From positions 7,399,297 to 7,463,296 of the forward strand of contig NC_133230.1 in NCBI RefSeq assembly GCF_040436345.1: a stretch of 64,000 bases of DNA, given 5' to 3'. A program made the translations under genes and the position numbers. This DNA comes from Pagrus major. Its lineage: Eukaryota; Chordata; Actinopteri; Spariformes; Sparidae. This document shows, piece by piece, positions 31,901 through 46,800 of the stretch. Below the pieces are notes generated by a model, which was not told the origin of the DNA, ran no database searches, and saw only the letters and a program-made list of their open reading frames with translations. Numbering within the stretch: position 1 is the stretch's first letter; each line of letters begins with the position of its first letter.

Positions 31901-34796
31901 CCAACAGTGTATTATAGTGAAAGCGTCTCGACGAAATAAAAAGCACCTGCACACTTGTGCCAACTCTGTCCTTGTTACATCTGTTCATGAAAGTATGAAG
32001 TATAGATTTTGTGAAGTGTCACAGAGAAATGATTAACAATTACACAACAATTAAAAACACATCAAAATAATGCTATGAAATTAAATCATATGAAACCCAA
32101 CACTAGACATGAACTTCTACAGTCCCTGCATTACTTTTAATATTCAGTGTCAGGACTTGTGGTAAAAAGTTGCCTTAGCTGTAACTGTAAACCTTTCCTG
32201 CATCCAGCAGAGAACTGTGATAATGCCTCTTAAATGCTGGCCTGCAATCTAGCAATCCTCAAAAGACTAAAAAACTCTTTTGAGGTGAGGTGAAATATTG
32301 TTTTTTTTCTTCCCGATGCCTCCACCCGGCTCTTTCTTTTGAAACCGGTAGAAAGGACCTGTGCTCAGAGACTAGCCTCAGGGGGCTGGAGCCAAAATTA
32401 AACCGGTCCCGTCTCCTTTGCTTTATCACTGTTTGGAGCAGACAGCAAAAAAACGTGTAGCACACCCATCTACGTTTGTACAGTCACACACACACACACG
32501 GTTAACTGGCACTCTGGCACTGAGGGTGTGGGCCCCTCCACCCTCCTTCTATGGGCTGGTTGCCAAAGATGCCCCCCGTCCAAAAATACACACACACATA
32601 CACGCTCATGCACACACACATAAATCCCTGGCTTAGCCTCGGCCCAGTGCTGGGATTACCGGATTAGAACTCTATTCCATTATCTCCCCACACTATACAG
32701 CGCACACACACACACACACGCACACACACACGCACACACGCACACACACACACACAATGCCACACTGTCTTGGCCAGAGAGGACGCACAGTGTCAATCAC
32801 AACACATGACATTTACACACAAGTGGATACAGTTACAGTTTCTCCTCTGAGTGAAGAATAAGACACAGTTGTTTACAGTATTATTAGGCTGTATGGTGGA
32901 GCTGTTGTTGTTAGGATTTTATTGTGAAAGAGACCTGGACCTTTGACAAGCAACCAGCCAACCTGCTGAAGTGTCCTTGGGCAAGACACTGAATCCCTAC
33001 ACATCCGGAACAAGGCTGTTCCATAGCTGACCTCTGACCTCAGAGAGCAGCAAGCCGGGGGAAAGGAAGAATTTCTCCTTCACATGCTCAAAAGGAAGCA
33101 AATAATTCCTCAAAGATGCACATGGAAGAAAAAAAAAAAAAACACACTTAAGCCTACACGATCTTGAATAAAAATCACATTGTTCATGATTTTCTCACTC
33201 AAGTCAAATTAATGTCAAGGAAAAATGATAACTGGTTGCTATATGGTATACAATATAGTGGAAACATTGTGATGAGTGCTCTTTGAAAATGGGATAAAGA
33301 GTATTCAGTATACCAGAAGATTATCCATTCACTCATAACATAAGAATGGTATTGAAAAGCTTTTATTATTGTGGCTAAATCATTAAAAAAGGCAACATGT
33401 TTTGTCACTAGATCTCCATTAGGGCTCAAAACAACCGTTGTTAACCACTATAATAAAGGTTTTTAGTATAACCCTTCTACTTTGAACAAACTGTATTATA
33501 ATTGGAGTGCCTGGATTGCCTTTGAGCTTTTCCAAAAAACAATAATTTAACTGATAAAGCCAAAAATCACAACACAATACATCTTACAATCTGTAACACA
33601 TACAATATCCTCAGTCCTTAGACGCCAAGTCTCAGAATTGAGATCATGATTTTCCCCAATACAAAACCTCCAAGGATTGGAAATATTTAGTTTCTTTGAT
33701 ATTAAGTCAAAAGCTACAAGCCTGTGAAGATAAAACCTTCAAGACTGAAGATGAGGCGATTCTGTGAAGCTGAAGACAAAAACTGCTGGCTAAGTAGCAA
33801 CGGTGTGTCCTTTTCAGTGTCACCATCTTTAAACCAGCAAAACTTGCATTTAACAAAATGTGATCCTGATAACAAGCACAAAGAGTTCTTCAGAACGGTC
33901 AAAGACATTTCTTTTCTCTTCCTTAACTCACTTTCACTTGGTTTGTTTGTTTCTGAACTCTTTGCCTTTGCAAAGTTAACCACTTGGTGCAACTCTGTCT
34001 TCTCATTAACTGATGCAACTTCAGAAATTAGTAGTGCCTGGTTTGATGCAACAGATCTCCCTGCTGTAGCTAAATGAAAAGTTTTTGCTGCTCTCAACTG
34101 TTTATCTTCAGGTTTTGGAGCATTGGTATGGAGAAAAAGGCAATCTGAGCCAATTAATCTACTAATTGAGACAATAATTTGTGGTTTAATCCATAAAGTA
34201 GTGTTAGTTACAGCCCTACTCCCCAAATATGACAAAATGACACAAATATTTGACATTAATTTGGACATTAAGATAATTATTTGTGTCGTCAAATTAGTTT
34301 GTAGTCATTCAGAACTTCGAGTAGTTGGAGAAAAATGTTCAAAGTTTGCTAATGAGTATATTCCCTGTCTCTGAGGTGCACATTATCCTCTTCGTAAAAA
34401 TATTCAGTGTTTACATGCTGGTTTCAAGCAGCCACACAAAGAAACAAAACCTGATTCCACAGTGAGTAGAGAGTGTTTTTCTGTCACTTACATAGTCATG
34501 GAAGGCCTTGGCCTCACTGGAGTGCTCGCATGTCTCCCTTCGGTCTGGAGCCGCACAATACAAATCCCAGAATACACTGAAATGGGGGGGAGGGGGGTGT
34601 TGGGAGGGGTGGAGAGGTCAAAGGTTAGCAAACAGAGCAATACAAGCAAATGTATAACAGCTATTCATAACCCATTCACACACTCTCACTATCTCCCTAG
34701 CACTCTTAAACTGCCTCTTATACACTTGAGCCTCACTGTAAGTGGGACACAATGCCAGAGTCGACCCCCTCAATCAGCCTCTCACTCACTCACTCA

Positions 34797-34845
<49 letters not shown>

Positions 34846-37800
34846 CATTACTTACTTACTTACTTACTTGCAGTCCTTTCATTGACTGCATCCATTTCAT
34901 CACTCTAAACCTTGACTGTTACACTGACCTGATCCTATACATGATTCATAAAATACGCTGTTTTACCGTGATCACTTAAATTTGTTGATTTGATCCTTGA
35001 GAGAGCTGAAACAGGCACTGGCCACTTTCTTTAGGTACACTTGTACAATGTCATGCAATCCAATGTGACAGCTCTTCTATGAATTCTAGTTCTGTAAGGT
35101 TTATACATTTTCAGTTTTGTCTAATATCATTGATGCAAAGTGACATCGTTCCATATCATAAACTTTATGACACACCTTTATTTTGAAATTTGTTTTGTCT
35201 CCTTGACAGTTCCTATTAAACCAAATATTATACTTTTTGTTAAAAGTTCTTGTTAACCAATGTTTTATGTGCGTCGAGTCAATTTAAAGTAAACTTTTAT
35301 TTATGTGTTGTTTTTCTTTCATGGCCAAAAGCAGAAAAGGAAGTGGTGTCAGCTTCTGGCAATTATTGGATCATTTCCCAAAGAATCAATATGATATCGG
35401 ATTGTTATGAAACTGGTTATTTACAACCCTAACAGTGGGTGGTGATGTTGTCTTTGACAATGTCAATCAAACATTACAATCTTTGTAAAGGCAGAAATTA
35501 TGGCAAAACTGTTGTATCTAATGAAGTGGCCAGTGAGTGTACACATAAACTGTTTCCATACAAGCTTCTGCTAAGTGGTAAAAATCACAGACACACAACT
35601 AACGACAGCACTGACTGCCTGTGTGCTACCTGTGTAAGAGGCCTTAATTGAATCAGTCTTTTAGCATTGATTTAGTGGAAGTGCTACAAACCGAGGGAAA
35701 CAGCAACATGGCTAACGAGAGGACTAATCAGGCAGCCACTTCACATGTCCTGGCAATCTGCGACGCACATAGACATGTTGAATCCCAAACATCTGGAATT
35801 TTTCATACACCTCTGCACTTCATAAGACGCAGAGATATTTTGGAGGTTAAGTACAGTCCTGCTATGAAATCAAACTCCTCTCGAGCTGCAATTTTAGTAC
35901 ACAGTGAAATTTATTGACTCTTTGGATCTCAAAAGTTTAAGTATTACTTTCATGAGGAGGACAGAGCGCATGGTCGAGCTGCACATGATAAAAGGATGTA
36001 AAAGTGTTGCTCAAGGACACATCAACAGTGAGAAATACTTTGAGGGTACAGGACTTAAACTATCCAGTCAAAAAAATAAATAAAATCCTCTTTTCACTAC
36101 AAGCCTGAACAAAGAGAAGAGGAGAAGAAAAGGGAAAAATGACTAGTTTGCTCACAGTTGAAAGATGAAGTCTGTATCAATAAGAGGAATAAAGCACTTC
36201 TTTAGAGGGAGCTTATACAAGACACCATCATTTTATACTTTATTTTACCCCATATGTGAAAGAAAGAACCTAGATCTAGATTTAAGTCCTCAATAGAACA
36301 AAGGCTCTAACTTTCTTTAGATTTATCCAGGTTTCTATGCTCGCATATTATTATTCTGTTCCTTCATTTTCTCTTTATTAAAACATGTCCTTGCTCTCAT
36401 ATTGCTGATGGCGCTCTATAGGCCTGGTGTTCATTCATCTGACTCAGCAGAGACTCCCCCACCCCCCTCCCCCAAGTTACAATAGAGATTGTACTTTTTA
36501 AGAGCATTTAAGGGTATATTTACAGGTCTGTAATTTTACACCCACAACTTTTTAAAATATTTGTTCCTTTGTAATATGTGCAGTACTAATTTAAATCGGT
36601 GTCCTTCAGCAACACGGCGAACTTATTCTCACTCTAGGTTTTGTAGCTGTGCTCTAATCTTTCTCAGGAAGGAAGAAGTGAAGTGAGGTTGCTTGGCTAA
36701 AGTGTTGTGTGGCGAGCATTTTTTGTTATTTGATTTAAAAGGAAAATGTAACATTGTATCTTCCTGTACTGCATCTTCTAACTGTCAACAATGCCCTTAA
36801 AAGACCGAAACTAATAATGAATTGATCCTACTAACAATTATTCTCTGAGCACCTCTGTGCCACAGACCTTCAGTGGTGTACAAACACTATTGAAACACAT
36901 ATATGAGGCATACTGTTGCATGGGGTGACAAGGAGCATCATATACAACTTTCCAAAGGAACCTAAGGAGGAATTTGATGCGTTCCACAAGGGAATCGACC
37001 AACATGGTTGTTTCAAGGCCAACTCTGGATATACATTTCCAGTATAAATAAAAATCTTAGGGTCAAAAATGTAATGATGAAATGCAACCAACTACAATTA
37101 AGTACTGTCTCTCAACCACATTTATTTGATAACTTTAGTTACTGGTTACTTTGCAGATTCAGATTATTCAGTGTGGATAGGCCATTAGTACAGACTGCAG
37201 AGTGATGATTACAGACATGGAAAGAATGCTGAATCGGAGCCAAAAAAGCACATTTTTTAACTAATTAATTTTACACAGATAACCGCAAAAATGCTGAATA
37301 TAATGGCTCCGATATTCGGCCTGGCCGCTAATCAGTCAACCGGTAGTTTCCACCACATGGGCCAGGGTCAAAATGAGGTTCAAGGCACATGGTTTTACCC
37401 CCTTTAAAGTTGGGGGTTAGTACTTTCCAGATGTACAGCAACTATAGGGGTTGGGCTTGCAGCGCTGCACATTACTGATTGGTTGAGTACTCGCAGCATT
37501 TCATTTCAGCCAACATGTTTTAAAATCTGCAGCAAAACAGTTTTTTTTTTTTTTTGTTCGACATGGAGATACAGAAGAAAGTGTACGACAGAAGGACGGC
37601 AGTCCCGGGCAAAAATGGCGTGTCAAAACAGTTGTTGCTTTTCATACGTCAGTGGTTTAATTTGCCTCATCTTTGCGTGTCTTCAGACCGCAGTGGAAAT
37701 GCAGACAACAACCGGCTGAAGGAACAAACAACATTTTAGTTAAAAGTTGTGGGTAATTTGAGTGAACCTGCAGTGAATCACCAATATATTTTTAAAATAC

Positions 37801-40800
37801 CAGCTGTATGTAAACATGACATATTATAGTGCTTTTAAATGTTTTGTGTGATTTCTTGCCTCATCCTGATTTCTTAAAAAAAAAAAAAAAAAGTGAAACT
37901 GTTGATCGGTGCTTGAGGTGATGACCCTTAAGGTCAAATCTTAGCCAGGGGCAGAAATGACAGGAGGAGGTGTTGGGGGAAGGAGGAAGACAGCGGATGA
38001 AGAGGTGGCACAAAGGAAGATGGAATGCAACGGGTTAATCTGCTAAGAATCCCTCTCCCACATGAACAAAGGAGAAAAGTGGGAGGTGGGGGGCACACAA
38101 AGGGTGACGAGAGGGTGAGGAGGGGGAGGGGAGTAGAGGGAGCGGGGGGGGGGGGGGGGGGGTTGGTCCATTCCCTAACCATCTGGATCTATTGTTTCAG
38201 GACCGGGGGTGAAGGGATGGAGAACTGGAGGAGGGGGTGAAGACATGGAGGGAGGGGGTCACGCCCTCGGTTAGTCTGGTCAACCCCAAAGCTGAGACTC
38301 CGCATCACCTCCAATCCATAGGAGTCACTCTTAATCATGGCTGAGCAGGAATACCATCAATTATTTTAAAATTTGGCATTTTTCAAGTAAATTAATATCT
38401 GAGTGTGTACATAAAATATTAGCTTAATATATTCAAATTTGAATAATGGCTCTTTCATGAGCCTTCGGACCATGAAAATGAAGCTCTCCGTTTGTGCATA
38501 TGACGGTGATGAATTATGTAGGGTCGAGATGAGTGCGCATGTGTTGGGAAGGGAGGGTACACTACAGCTGCAACGATTTGTCAAATAATCAATTAGTTGA
38601 TTGGAATAAAATTTATAGCCAACGTTTTTGGTAATCGATTAATCGTTTCAGTCAATTTTTCAATCAAAAATGTCAAATATTTACTGGTTCCAGCTTCTTA
38701 AACTGAAGGATTTGCTGCTTTTCTTGTCATTTATGATAGTAAATAGAGAGTTTGGGGGGTTTTAGACTGTTGGTTGGACAAAAAAGTTACTCTGGGCTTT
38801 GACATTTTATAGACTGAATGATTCATGGATTAATTGTGAAAATAATTGGCAGATTAATTGATAATTAATGTAATTGCTGGTTGCAGCCTTAAGGCTCATT
38901 TATGATCCCTTTACATATGAAAATAGATGTATCCATTTTTAACAATATAACCGTCACTGCCCACATACTTCCGAGCATCCTGAACGTTGGCATTGATGTC
39001 AAGCTATACAACCACTTGAAGGCACCGTTCAGAGTCAAATCGGTTGCCTGGACCATCCAACTCACATTTAATTCCCGTCCTATCACCTCCCAGTTGTTCT
39101 GTAGTAACTGTTTTTTCTTGAGCAAAGTAACATACAAACGTTTAAAACTTCTCACCAATTCACAATACCTCTCCGCAAAAAGTTCCACTATTTTTAAAAC
39201 TTGTACTTCTTGTCCTGTGGTCTTTTCGCGCTTCAACTATTGGCCAAACTGCTACACTGCCCCCATGACTACCGGAGGTACTGCTGCATTTGTCGGTATC
39301 CCTAAGCTTTCAGAAAACATGCAGAAAAATTAACTCGGAGTACGGACAGTATCACAACAAGACAAAACTAGCTCATTTCATACTCAGAAGAAGTGACACT
39401 CACCACCACCACGAATGGAGGAATCCAGGGGGCTCCCCTAATGTAATATTCTTCTCCCATCGAATCTGAAGGAGTGGAGAGGAAGAGAGAAAAGTCACTT
39501 GCAGCCACTAGAGAGAGGATTATGTCTGCAGGTCCAGGGGTTAAGAACATATAATCAGTCAGTCTCAAACTGTCAATGGCCTCGGACGTGAAGATGGGCA
39601 TCTTTCTGGCTCTACCGATCTCCATTTTCCTGACTCTCTTCTTTCTGTTAAGTCCTCTTTTCCCTTTTATTAACTTGTAAAATGTGTTGTGGATTCAGAA
39701 AATAGCTCAATTCATTCACCTGTTTGCACCCAAAAGTGCTGTTAAGAGGCTTAGAAAGGCATACTTCCAACACACATGCCTACAGACAACTGCATCAGTT
39801 GTTTCTGCACCACGGCAGACTGCGAGCATGATCTGGTGTAACTTTATAGGATTTCCTTTTGAAATATTGATGCAACACCTTATGCTCTGTAATCATGTTT
39901 AGCATGTTTGCACTGACAATACAAGTTGTTGTAAACATCCACTAAAGCCGCCTGGTTATAGTATGTACACTTTTATAAATAAAGAAAGCTGTTCTACACT
40001 CACAAGCGACGTGTTTGATTATCTTTTTCATCATTTCTCTATCTAAACTCTATAAACATCGTTAAGAGTTACGGATCTTACCTCAGACAGGAAGGTCTGT
40101 GCGGACTTCTGTGCTCCCACATGTAGCAGGTACTCGTACACATATAACGCCAACCTGAAATGCAAAAGAAAAGCATTTGTTAAAAGGCCAAACTCGTCCT
40201 TATTTCTCAAGACCAATGAAATGACAAACACACAAAAGAACAAACCAAAACCTAACCTACAATAGCAGTTTTTACCAAATAGAAAGAGGAACTACAATAT
40301 AATAAACTATAGGTCTCTTGAGCGAATAGTCAAGAAATATTTCACAGACTAAAAGTGTAGTGCTTCCTTTCGAGTTTTAACCACATACAAATAATGAATG
40401 TTAGATATTAACGGACCAACAATGGATAAAAAGCATTTATAGACACATTTCCATCAAGCAGTCCAGTCCAATTCAGTTCATTATACATTAGAGCGGTTAT
40501 TGTTGCGTTTCCACTGACGAGAGATGTGAATGGTACCAACAGAACCAGTCCATTATGTCCTGTTTTTGTCAACTCTCTGCGAGCTGAGACTAAAGGTAGA
40601 AATAAAACAATGCAGATCACCAATTGGTCAGAGAGAATCGGAGGCATCTGATGTGGGATTTCCCAAACTCTCCTGGCTTTTTATGCAAAGTTTTTCTTCT
40701 TATTGTAATGAACAACCACATGCATACAGACAAAAAACGCACACGAGACATTAGATGTTCAGTATAGCGATTGTGTGGCTGAGCAAGTGAGAGTGGCAGA

Positions 40801-43800
40801 AAAGTGATGGGTAACGTGAGCAGAGCAGAAGAAAAGGGCGGCAGTAAGTTGTCAATCTGGCAGTAAAAGTACAGCACAGGTTAGAATGTGTCAGTGTCAA
40901 TAAATGCTGCAGCTTCTCATGACCAAGTAAAATCTTGTCTGGTTTTATCCAACTGCTGGAAGTGAGAGGGGTTAAGCCGGAAGCCAGTTACAACCCCGCC
41001 TTGAGGGTTTCGGTACACATAGGTACAGGTTTCAGAGATACTATACTGAAAGTGTTTGGTGGAAGCACAGCTAAGATGTTTGAATGGGAGACATGCAGAG
41101 GTGGCAGGAGGGACTGACAATGGTAGAAGAGTCAAGATGCCCTTCATCACAGTACATAGGATGAGCAAGTGTTGTTTTTCTGCAGTACATAACCTACTGG
41201 AACAATAATCCAGTAGTGGGAAAGGTTGCACTTTTTTTTCTTCTGTTGACATTCTTTATATCGTTTGTATCTCAATAAATAGAGAAGTCGTATGCATGAC
41301 TGTAATTTAAAAATCAATGATTGTAAAGAGCTTCCCACGCCCAGTTGTAATATTAATAGTAAACAAAAAATCTGGGTTTTCAAAATAGTTGGTGATTAAT
41401 TTTCATTAATTGTTTCTAAACATTGCAGCTCTATTTGGGGGGTAAAAACCATGACCCAGGTAACAGCAGGTGAAGCTCCAGGGTACCTCCAAAGGACTTC
41501 AGTACAATTTCTCACAAGCAATAGGAGCCCCATCATCCCAGCAGCACTTCTGTGGCCTGCATAGTTTTCCCACTACCGTGCATCTTACCAAACCTAAGCA
41601 TCCTGAGTCGTCAAATCACAGCTGAAGCTGAAAAACACCTGCCGACCTGTGTGAGAAATAATGTGTTCTGACTGAACACACCAGGTTCTGACAGAAATAG
41701 CTGCATACGACACGCATTCCCTCCAATTCCAACAATACTTTAAAAGCTCTCAACAGACTTTTTTTAAATAACTGCTATTATAACAGGCCAGACACACTTG
41801 ATAACGAACAATCCACCAGGGTCTATTAACACACACAAGAACCATGCTGTGGAGTGGGAAACCCCCATTGGCCCAACATTGTACTCCTAACGCCTTCACT
41901 TAGTCGTGTTTAATAGGCTGTTAATGGACCATCAATCGACCGGCAGCGTGGATATGACAGTGCCCTGTGTGCCCAGAGCAGACAGTCCTGTGACAGGCCA
42001 ATAAGGTCCTAATGAGAAGGACAGTAGCTCAGTGTCAAAGTCCCCATCATTAGTCAATGAGCTGATCAATGAAACATGGTTTTGAGATAATAAGGCTGTT
42101 GTGCAGTTTGATTTTAACCACTAACAGCCAATTTGCCGTCACAATGCTGACTTCCACAGAATTGTTTTGCTGAATGGTGGGATGAAGGTCTGTTAAAGTG
42201 CATTTAAGCCTCTTAACATGATGTATAGTTGGACAGTAAAAATGTTGGATAGGAAGCTGATAAGCTCACTATCTTTGTGTTCTAAAGAAATTAAATGGGG
42301 TGATTTTTAATAACTGTGCACAGTTTGCCAAAGTAGAAATTATATATATGTTACTGCATCATCACCACGATTCTCAGCCACAGGGTCAAACTTCAGGCTG
42401 CAGCTATGAAGAAATATACGTTACTCCATCGTATAAACCTCATTTGGACTGATGGTTTGGGATTAAATATGGGAAACACAAACTGAAATGCAAGGATGAT
42501 CCATCGAGGAAAATTAATCTGCAACCAATCAAACAATCATTGAAGCCATTTTTAAAAAGGCGCAAAGGCCAAAATTTGATGACTACAGGTTCACAAAAGT
42601 GAGAATTTGCTTGATATGTTTTCTTTTGTTACAGATAATAGTAGCAGGCAGAAAAATATCTTTAGATCATTTTAATCTATCAGTCTATTCAGTTAATCAG
42701 AGCTGCAACAATTAGTCAATTAGTTGTCACCATTTAAATTATCACCAACTATTTTGATAAACAATGAAGCGGTTTGAGAAGATAAAACTGATTCCAGTTA
42801 CTTAAATGTGATTATTTTCTGGTGTCTTTACTACTCTATGATAGTAAACTGGGTATATTTGGGTTGTGGACAAAACAAGGCACTGAAGGACTTCCTCTTG
42901 GGCTTTGTGAAATACTGATCAACATTTTTCACCATTTTCTGACATTTCATAGACCAAACAACTACGTGATTAATCTAGAAAATAATCCACAGATTAAAGT
43001 CCTAATGATTATATTCTATAATTAGGTGTGTGTCCCTTTAAAAATAACCATGAATAAGTAAATGTCCACATGGGAAAGTAAAGCACTGCACACTTCTGTG
43101 TGAGGTTCAAGACGAGAATCCACTCGTTTCATTACTATTTCTGCTAAATGGCTTGAATCAAGCTACAGATGAGGCGAGCACATGGGAGCAACAGACATGG
43201 CAGAAACTACTACTGCAGAGTGTTGTGATGGAGAGACGATCTGCGCCTGACCCGTTCTTACTACTAATGATATGCAAAGGTTTAAAATATGCATTGTTAG
43301 TATGCAAATGTAGTCTGTAAAAGATATGAATAAGCGAACAGACAATAACTGTAGTTTGGAGCCGATGGTTGCTACATGATCACACCTTGTCCTTCGCATA
43401 GACACGACGCAGTCAGGGGGCATTTTCTGAACATCATCACAGCAGGAGGGGCAGCAGCTGGCAGATATAAATGCACGCAACCAAAGAATATGACGAAAGA
43501 ATATGACGATTAAATGTGTTTTTAAATAGCAAAGAAATAAATCTGTGTTTGTCCCAGCTTTTAATCAAGTGTGACACATGATCGGTTCTATATGACGTCA
43601 AAGTAATCTGCACGCCACATACTCATGAGCACACACTAGTATGCAGTGTATTTGGTGCATACGATAACAAAGTAGGACAATGCTAATAATTCAGACACAA
43701 CTACAGATAAACTTTCAAGGCTGTGCAACAAAATACACATCTAAACTGCACACTGCTGGTCAATAAGACTGCTCTTTAGTGTAGCCTGAAACAGTGGTTT

Positions 43801-46800
43801 AATGGGTGAATGGCATTGGATTTGTCGTCATGACCCCCCTCCTGACCTGGTCTGAGCATAAGCTTGTTGACCCAGCTTGTGTGTTATGCTATGGATACTA
43901 ATTTTATTGGAAGCTTTTGACATTTGAAAATCATTTAAGTGATTGCCCCACAGAGACAGAAACTTTGCATGGTAGATGTGTAATGCAATGTTTTGTAGTT
44001 CTATAGTTTATATGCAACATGCATTAAATACAGCTTCAATGATCAGCCAATTAATCAATTAGTCTAGTGAAAGAAAATTACTTATTTTTTTAGGCGTGAA
44101 ACATGAACATGTTGCAGTTTCTTAAATGTAACAATTTGCAGCTTTTCTTTGTCACTGTTGGTTGGATGAAAGAAGAAAATTTCAACTCTGGGCAAATTGT
44201 ATTGAGCATTATTTTTTTTTACATTTATAGTCTAAGGGCCCTCACACACTACGTGCCAATATCGGGGCTGTTGGTGGGTGTCTGTGGCCAGAGTTTTTGC
44301 AGCTTTTCCCCACACCTTGTCAGCGGCTTTCAGGTCGAATGAGCTCATAGAATTGGTGGCCCATTGGTGAGGCAAATTACTCTGATTGGCTGTTAAGCTA
44401 AATAGATCCACAAGAAGAGAAACAAAAAAGGAAAAGGAGAGCCTCTTGCTGTAATACCCATGATTTCATCCACCTAACACCGTTTCTCTTTATTTTTTGC
44501 CTCCGCCTCTTCACCAAATTTTTATCAGACATACACTATTCCAAATTAGAAGTGGCAATATTAGCAAGAATGGTGTGAAAATTTGAGGCAAACCCTGCTC
44601 TATCATAACAATGGCTTGTATGCAGAGCCCGACTGATACTTGATTTTGTGGCCGATATTAGCGAGCAGAAAATTATGATATCGATAAATTTGTTGCAATG
44701 ATCTCTCAATGTGGTTATCAAAGACTTGTGACACATATGTGCACACAGAAGCTAAGCTAACTATAAACCTCATCGTCTAAAGTGGCAACAAAAACATTAG
44801 TGGGAATTTAATTATTGTCAATTACCCAAAGCATGTTTCAAAAAGGATCGATTTTTCATAGACGCATATCATGAAACATATATACCGATACTGATATATC
44901 TGTGATAGGCCAATATCGGCCGATAGTATCAGCCAACCGATATATCAGTCGGGCTCCAGTTTTACTCTTTCACCTCATGGGACGGAGAGTTATTTCCTCT
45001 CATGCAGGCACAGAACTTACGTGCCAAACGTGTGTGTAAAAGTGATAATAGTTTCAATGAGCAGTGCAATGTCTCTCTGTATGTGTAGAGAGGACCTTCT
45101 TTCTTGAAGGGTAATAAATAGCTATGGGTGTTCCCCTCTGTCAGATAGTCACCAAGATAAGAAAACATACACGCACATGCAGACATCCAGATGAACAAAC
45201 AAACAAAGCCAAGGCAGCCATTAATTCTAAACTTCCTGGAGCGATCTACACCGGTTAATATTATTCAGCTCTAAATAAATGTACCGTTCTGCACAACTAT
45301 GAAACGCCTAACAGCAGAAACCATCCTGACTTCATTGACTCGCTCAATTCAACACAATACGGTGGGACAGGTTGGTTGTTGTACAATTGGCCGATGCCCC
45401 TGAGAGGCTAAAGACTGCAGTTCACACACACACACGCACATGCACCCACACTTGACCACTTTAGCCAGGGGAATCTGACCACTTTCTGAGGCTCCTACCA
45501 ATTTGTAGGTCACAAAGCTCTACGTGACCGCTGGTGTAGAGTGTAAAGTCACTGCCACTCGCAGGTCAGTCTAGCATTGGGCCACACACACACACACCTG
45601 CACAGCACACATACACATCACTGCACTTTGCTGTTTACTAATCACACTTTAACACCTATAGATTCCCTGCATCTGTACTGATTTTAAGACTTTTGAGATA
45701 ACTGGAAAAGGCTCACAGGAAGCTTTAGGATACAGCGCATGCCTCAAATATTGATACTGTTTACATCTCCCTGTACACTGCAGGTTTACCGACCTGCTTA
45801 ATACATGTGCAGCCTTCTATAGGAGTTTGACTAGAAAGGAATGGTTAGACGTGGTCTTATGTCTGGGGATAGGAGGATCACACTGCAGATCCCCCCCTCA
45901 AGAGGCCTTCAATGAAATTTTTATGTGTGGTGTGTGTGTATGTGTGTTTTCGTGTGGGTTGCAAAAGGGGCTGCGTGTGCGTGCACCTGGCCTACTGCAT
46001 TATTAAAAGCTCAGAAGCTAGCTCATAGAGAAGGAAGAGAAGTTTTAGAAGGAGGAGGAGGTGGAGGAGAAGGAGCATCTATAGGACGGTGGGGTAAAGG
46101 GAGAGGGGAACAATTTGTTTTGGCTCGAACATAAGAGTGGGCATGCCCCGTTTTTATAGAGGAGGAAACAGTAGGAGGTACAGGGGATCAGAGGAGCAGT
46201 CAAGTCATGATGGAGAGGGAAAGAGGATGGTCATGGTTGCTTTTGACAGCCAGAATGTGAAATTATGTTCATAAAAGGGCCATAAAAAATCTGAAAGATA
46301 GTTCCAGCAACTATTTCTCTTTAGTTTTAAGGTTATACAGCCTGGTGACACCAAAGTTTCACTGCTGGAATCAGATTCTACTCTCATTTGATTTATACAC
46401 TTCCCCGCCTCGCTCGTGCTGAAACAAAATTTTCACCCTCCGCCGCACCATGTGAGGTGACCTCCTGACCTCCCTCCCGCCGTTCCCCCTCACGTTCCGA
46501 GATGGGACATCAGAGCGTGCATACGCTTACTCCCAGAGTGAGAAACCTCCCCGATGTACACCAACAGCACACCTGACATCCTGCCTGAGGCCCCCCGACA
46601 AAACCCCCTCTTTAAACATGGATGAGTCTGCCCACCATATCTCTCCTTCTCTTCTGTCTCTTCCGTCTCTCTCAACTCTGACGCAAAGCTGAGAGCAGCT
46701 GCTTCAGTCCGTCTCAATAATTCAACAGCGAAGCGAGGGATGAGGACTTTGAGGAGCAGCAAAAGATGGGAAGTGAGAGTTGGGAGGCAGATGGAGAGAG

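Larger units (their letters stand above)
21861..34491 (-). other. ssbp4 intron 4 (12.6 kb)
   Basis: The longest intron of the gene. It holds a family B MITE (22390-22640), a TTAA-type repeat (24113-24420), CA-rich stretches at 24720-25160, a GA tract at 25563-25603, (AC)n at 28932-28962 and 32702-32756, a hAT-like MITE remnant (31611-31795), family A fragments (26890-26985, 31131-31321, 34135-34222), a possible SINE tail (32930-33070) and AT-rich filler. No exon or RNA gene recognised. The two-strand-open stretch at 33714-34292 matches nothing I know. Confidence 0.7.
34577..39403 (-). other. ssbp4 intron 3
   Basis: A 4.8-kb intron. Contains an (AC)n plus (CTTA)n compound microsatellite, a G-rich purine tract with an 18-19 nt G run, a near full-length family A MITE at 38565-38890 and a possible transposon-derived frame at 38889-39236. 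The rest is AT-rich with no recognisable exon. Confidence 0.7.

Noticed and set aside
33714..34292. 192-codon - strand frame, also open on the + strand (33724-34077)
   Set aside because: Matches no family I know, part of it overlaps a MITE end, and it lies inside an ssbp4 intron without splice or promoter support. Probably chance or an old repeat.
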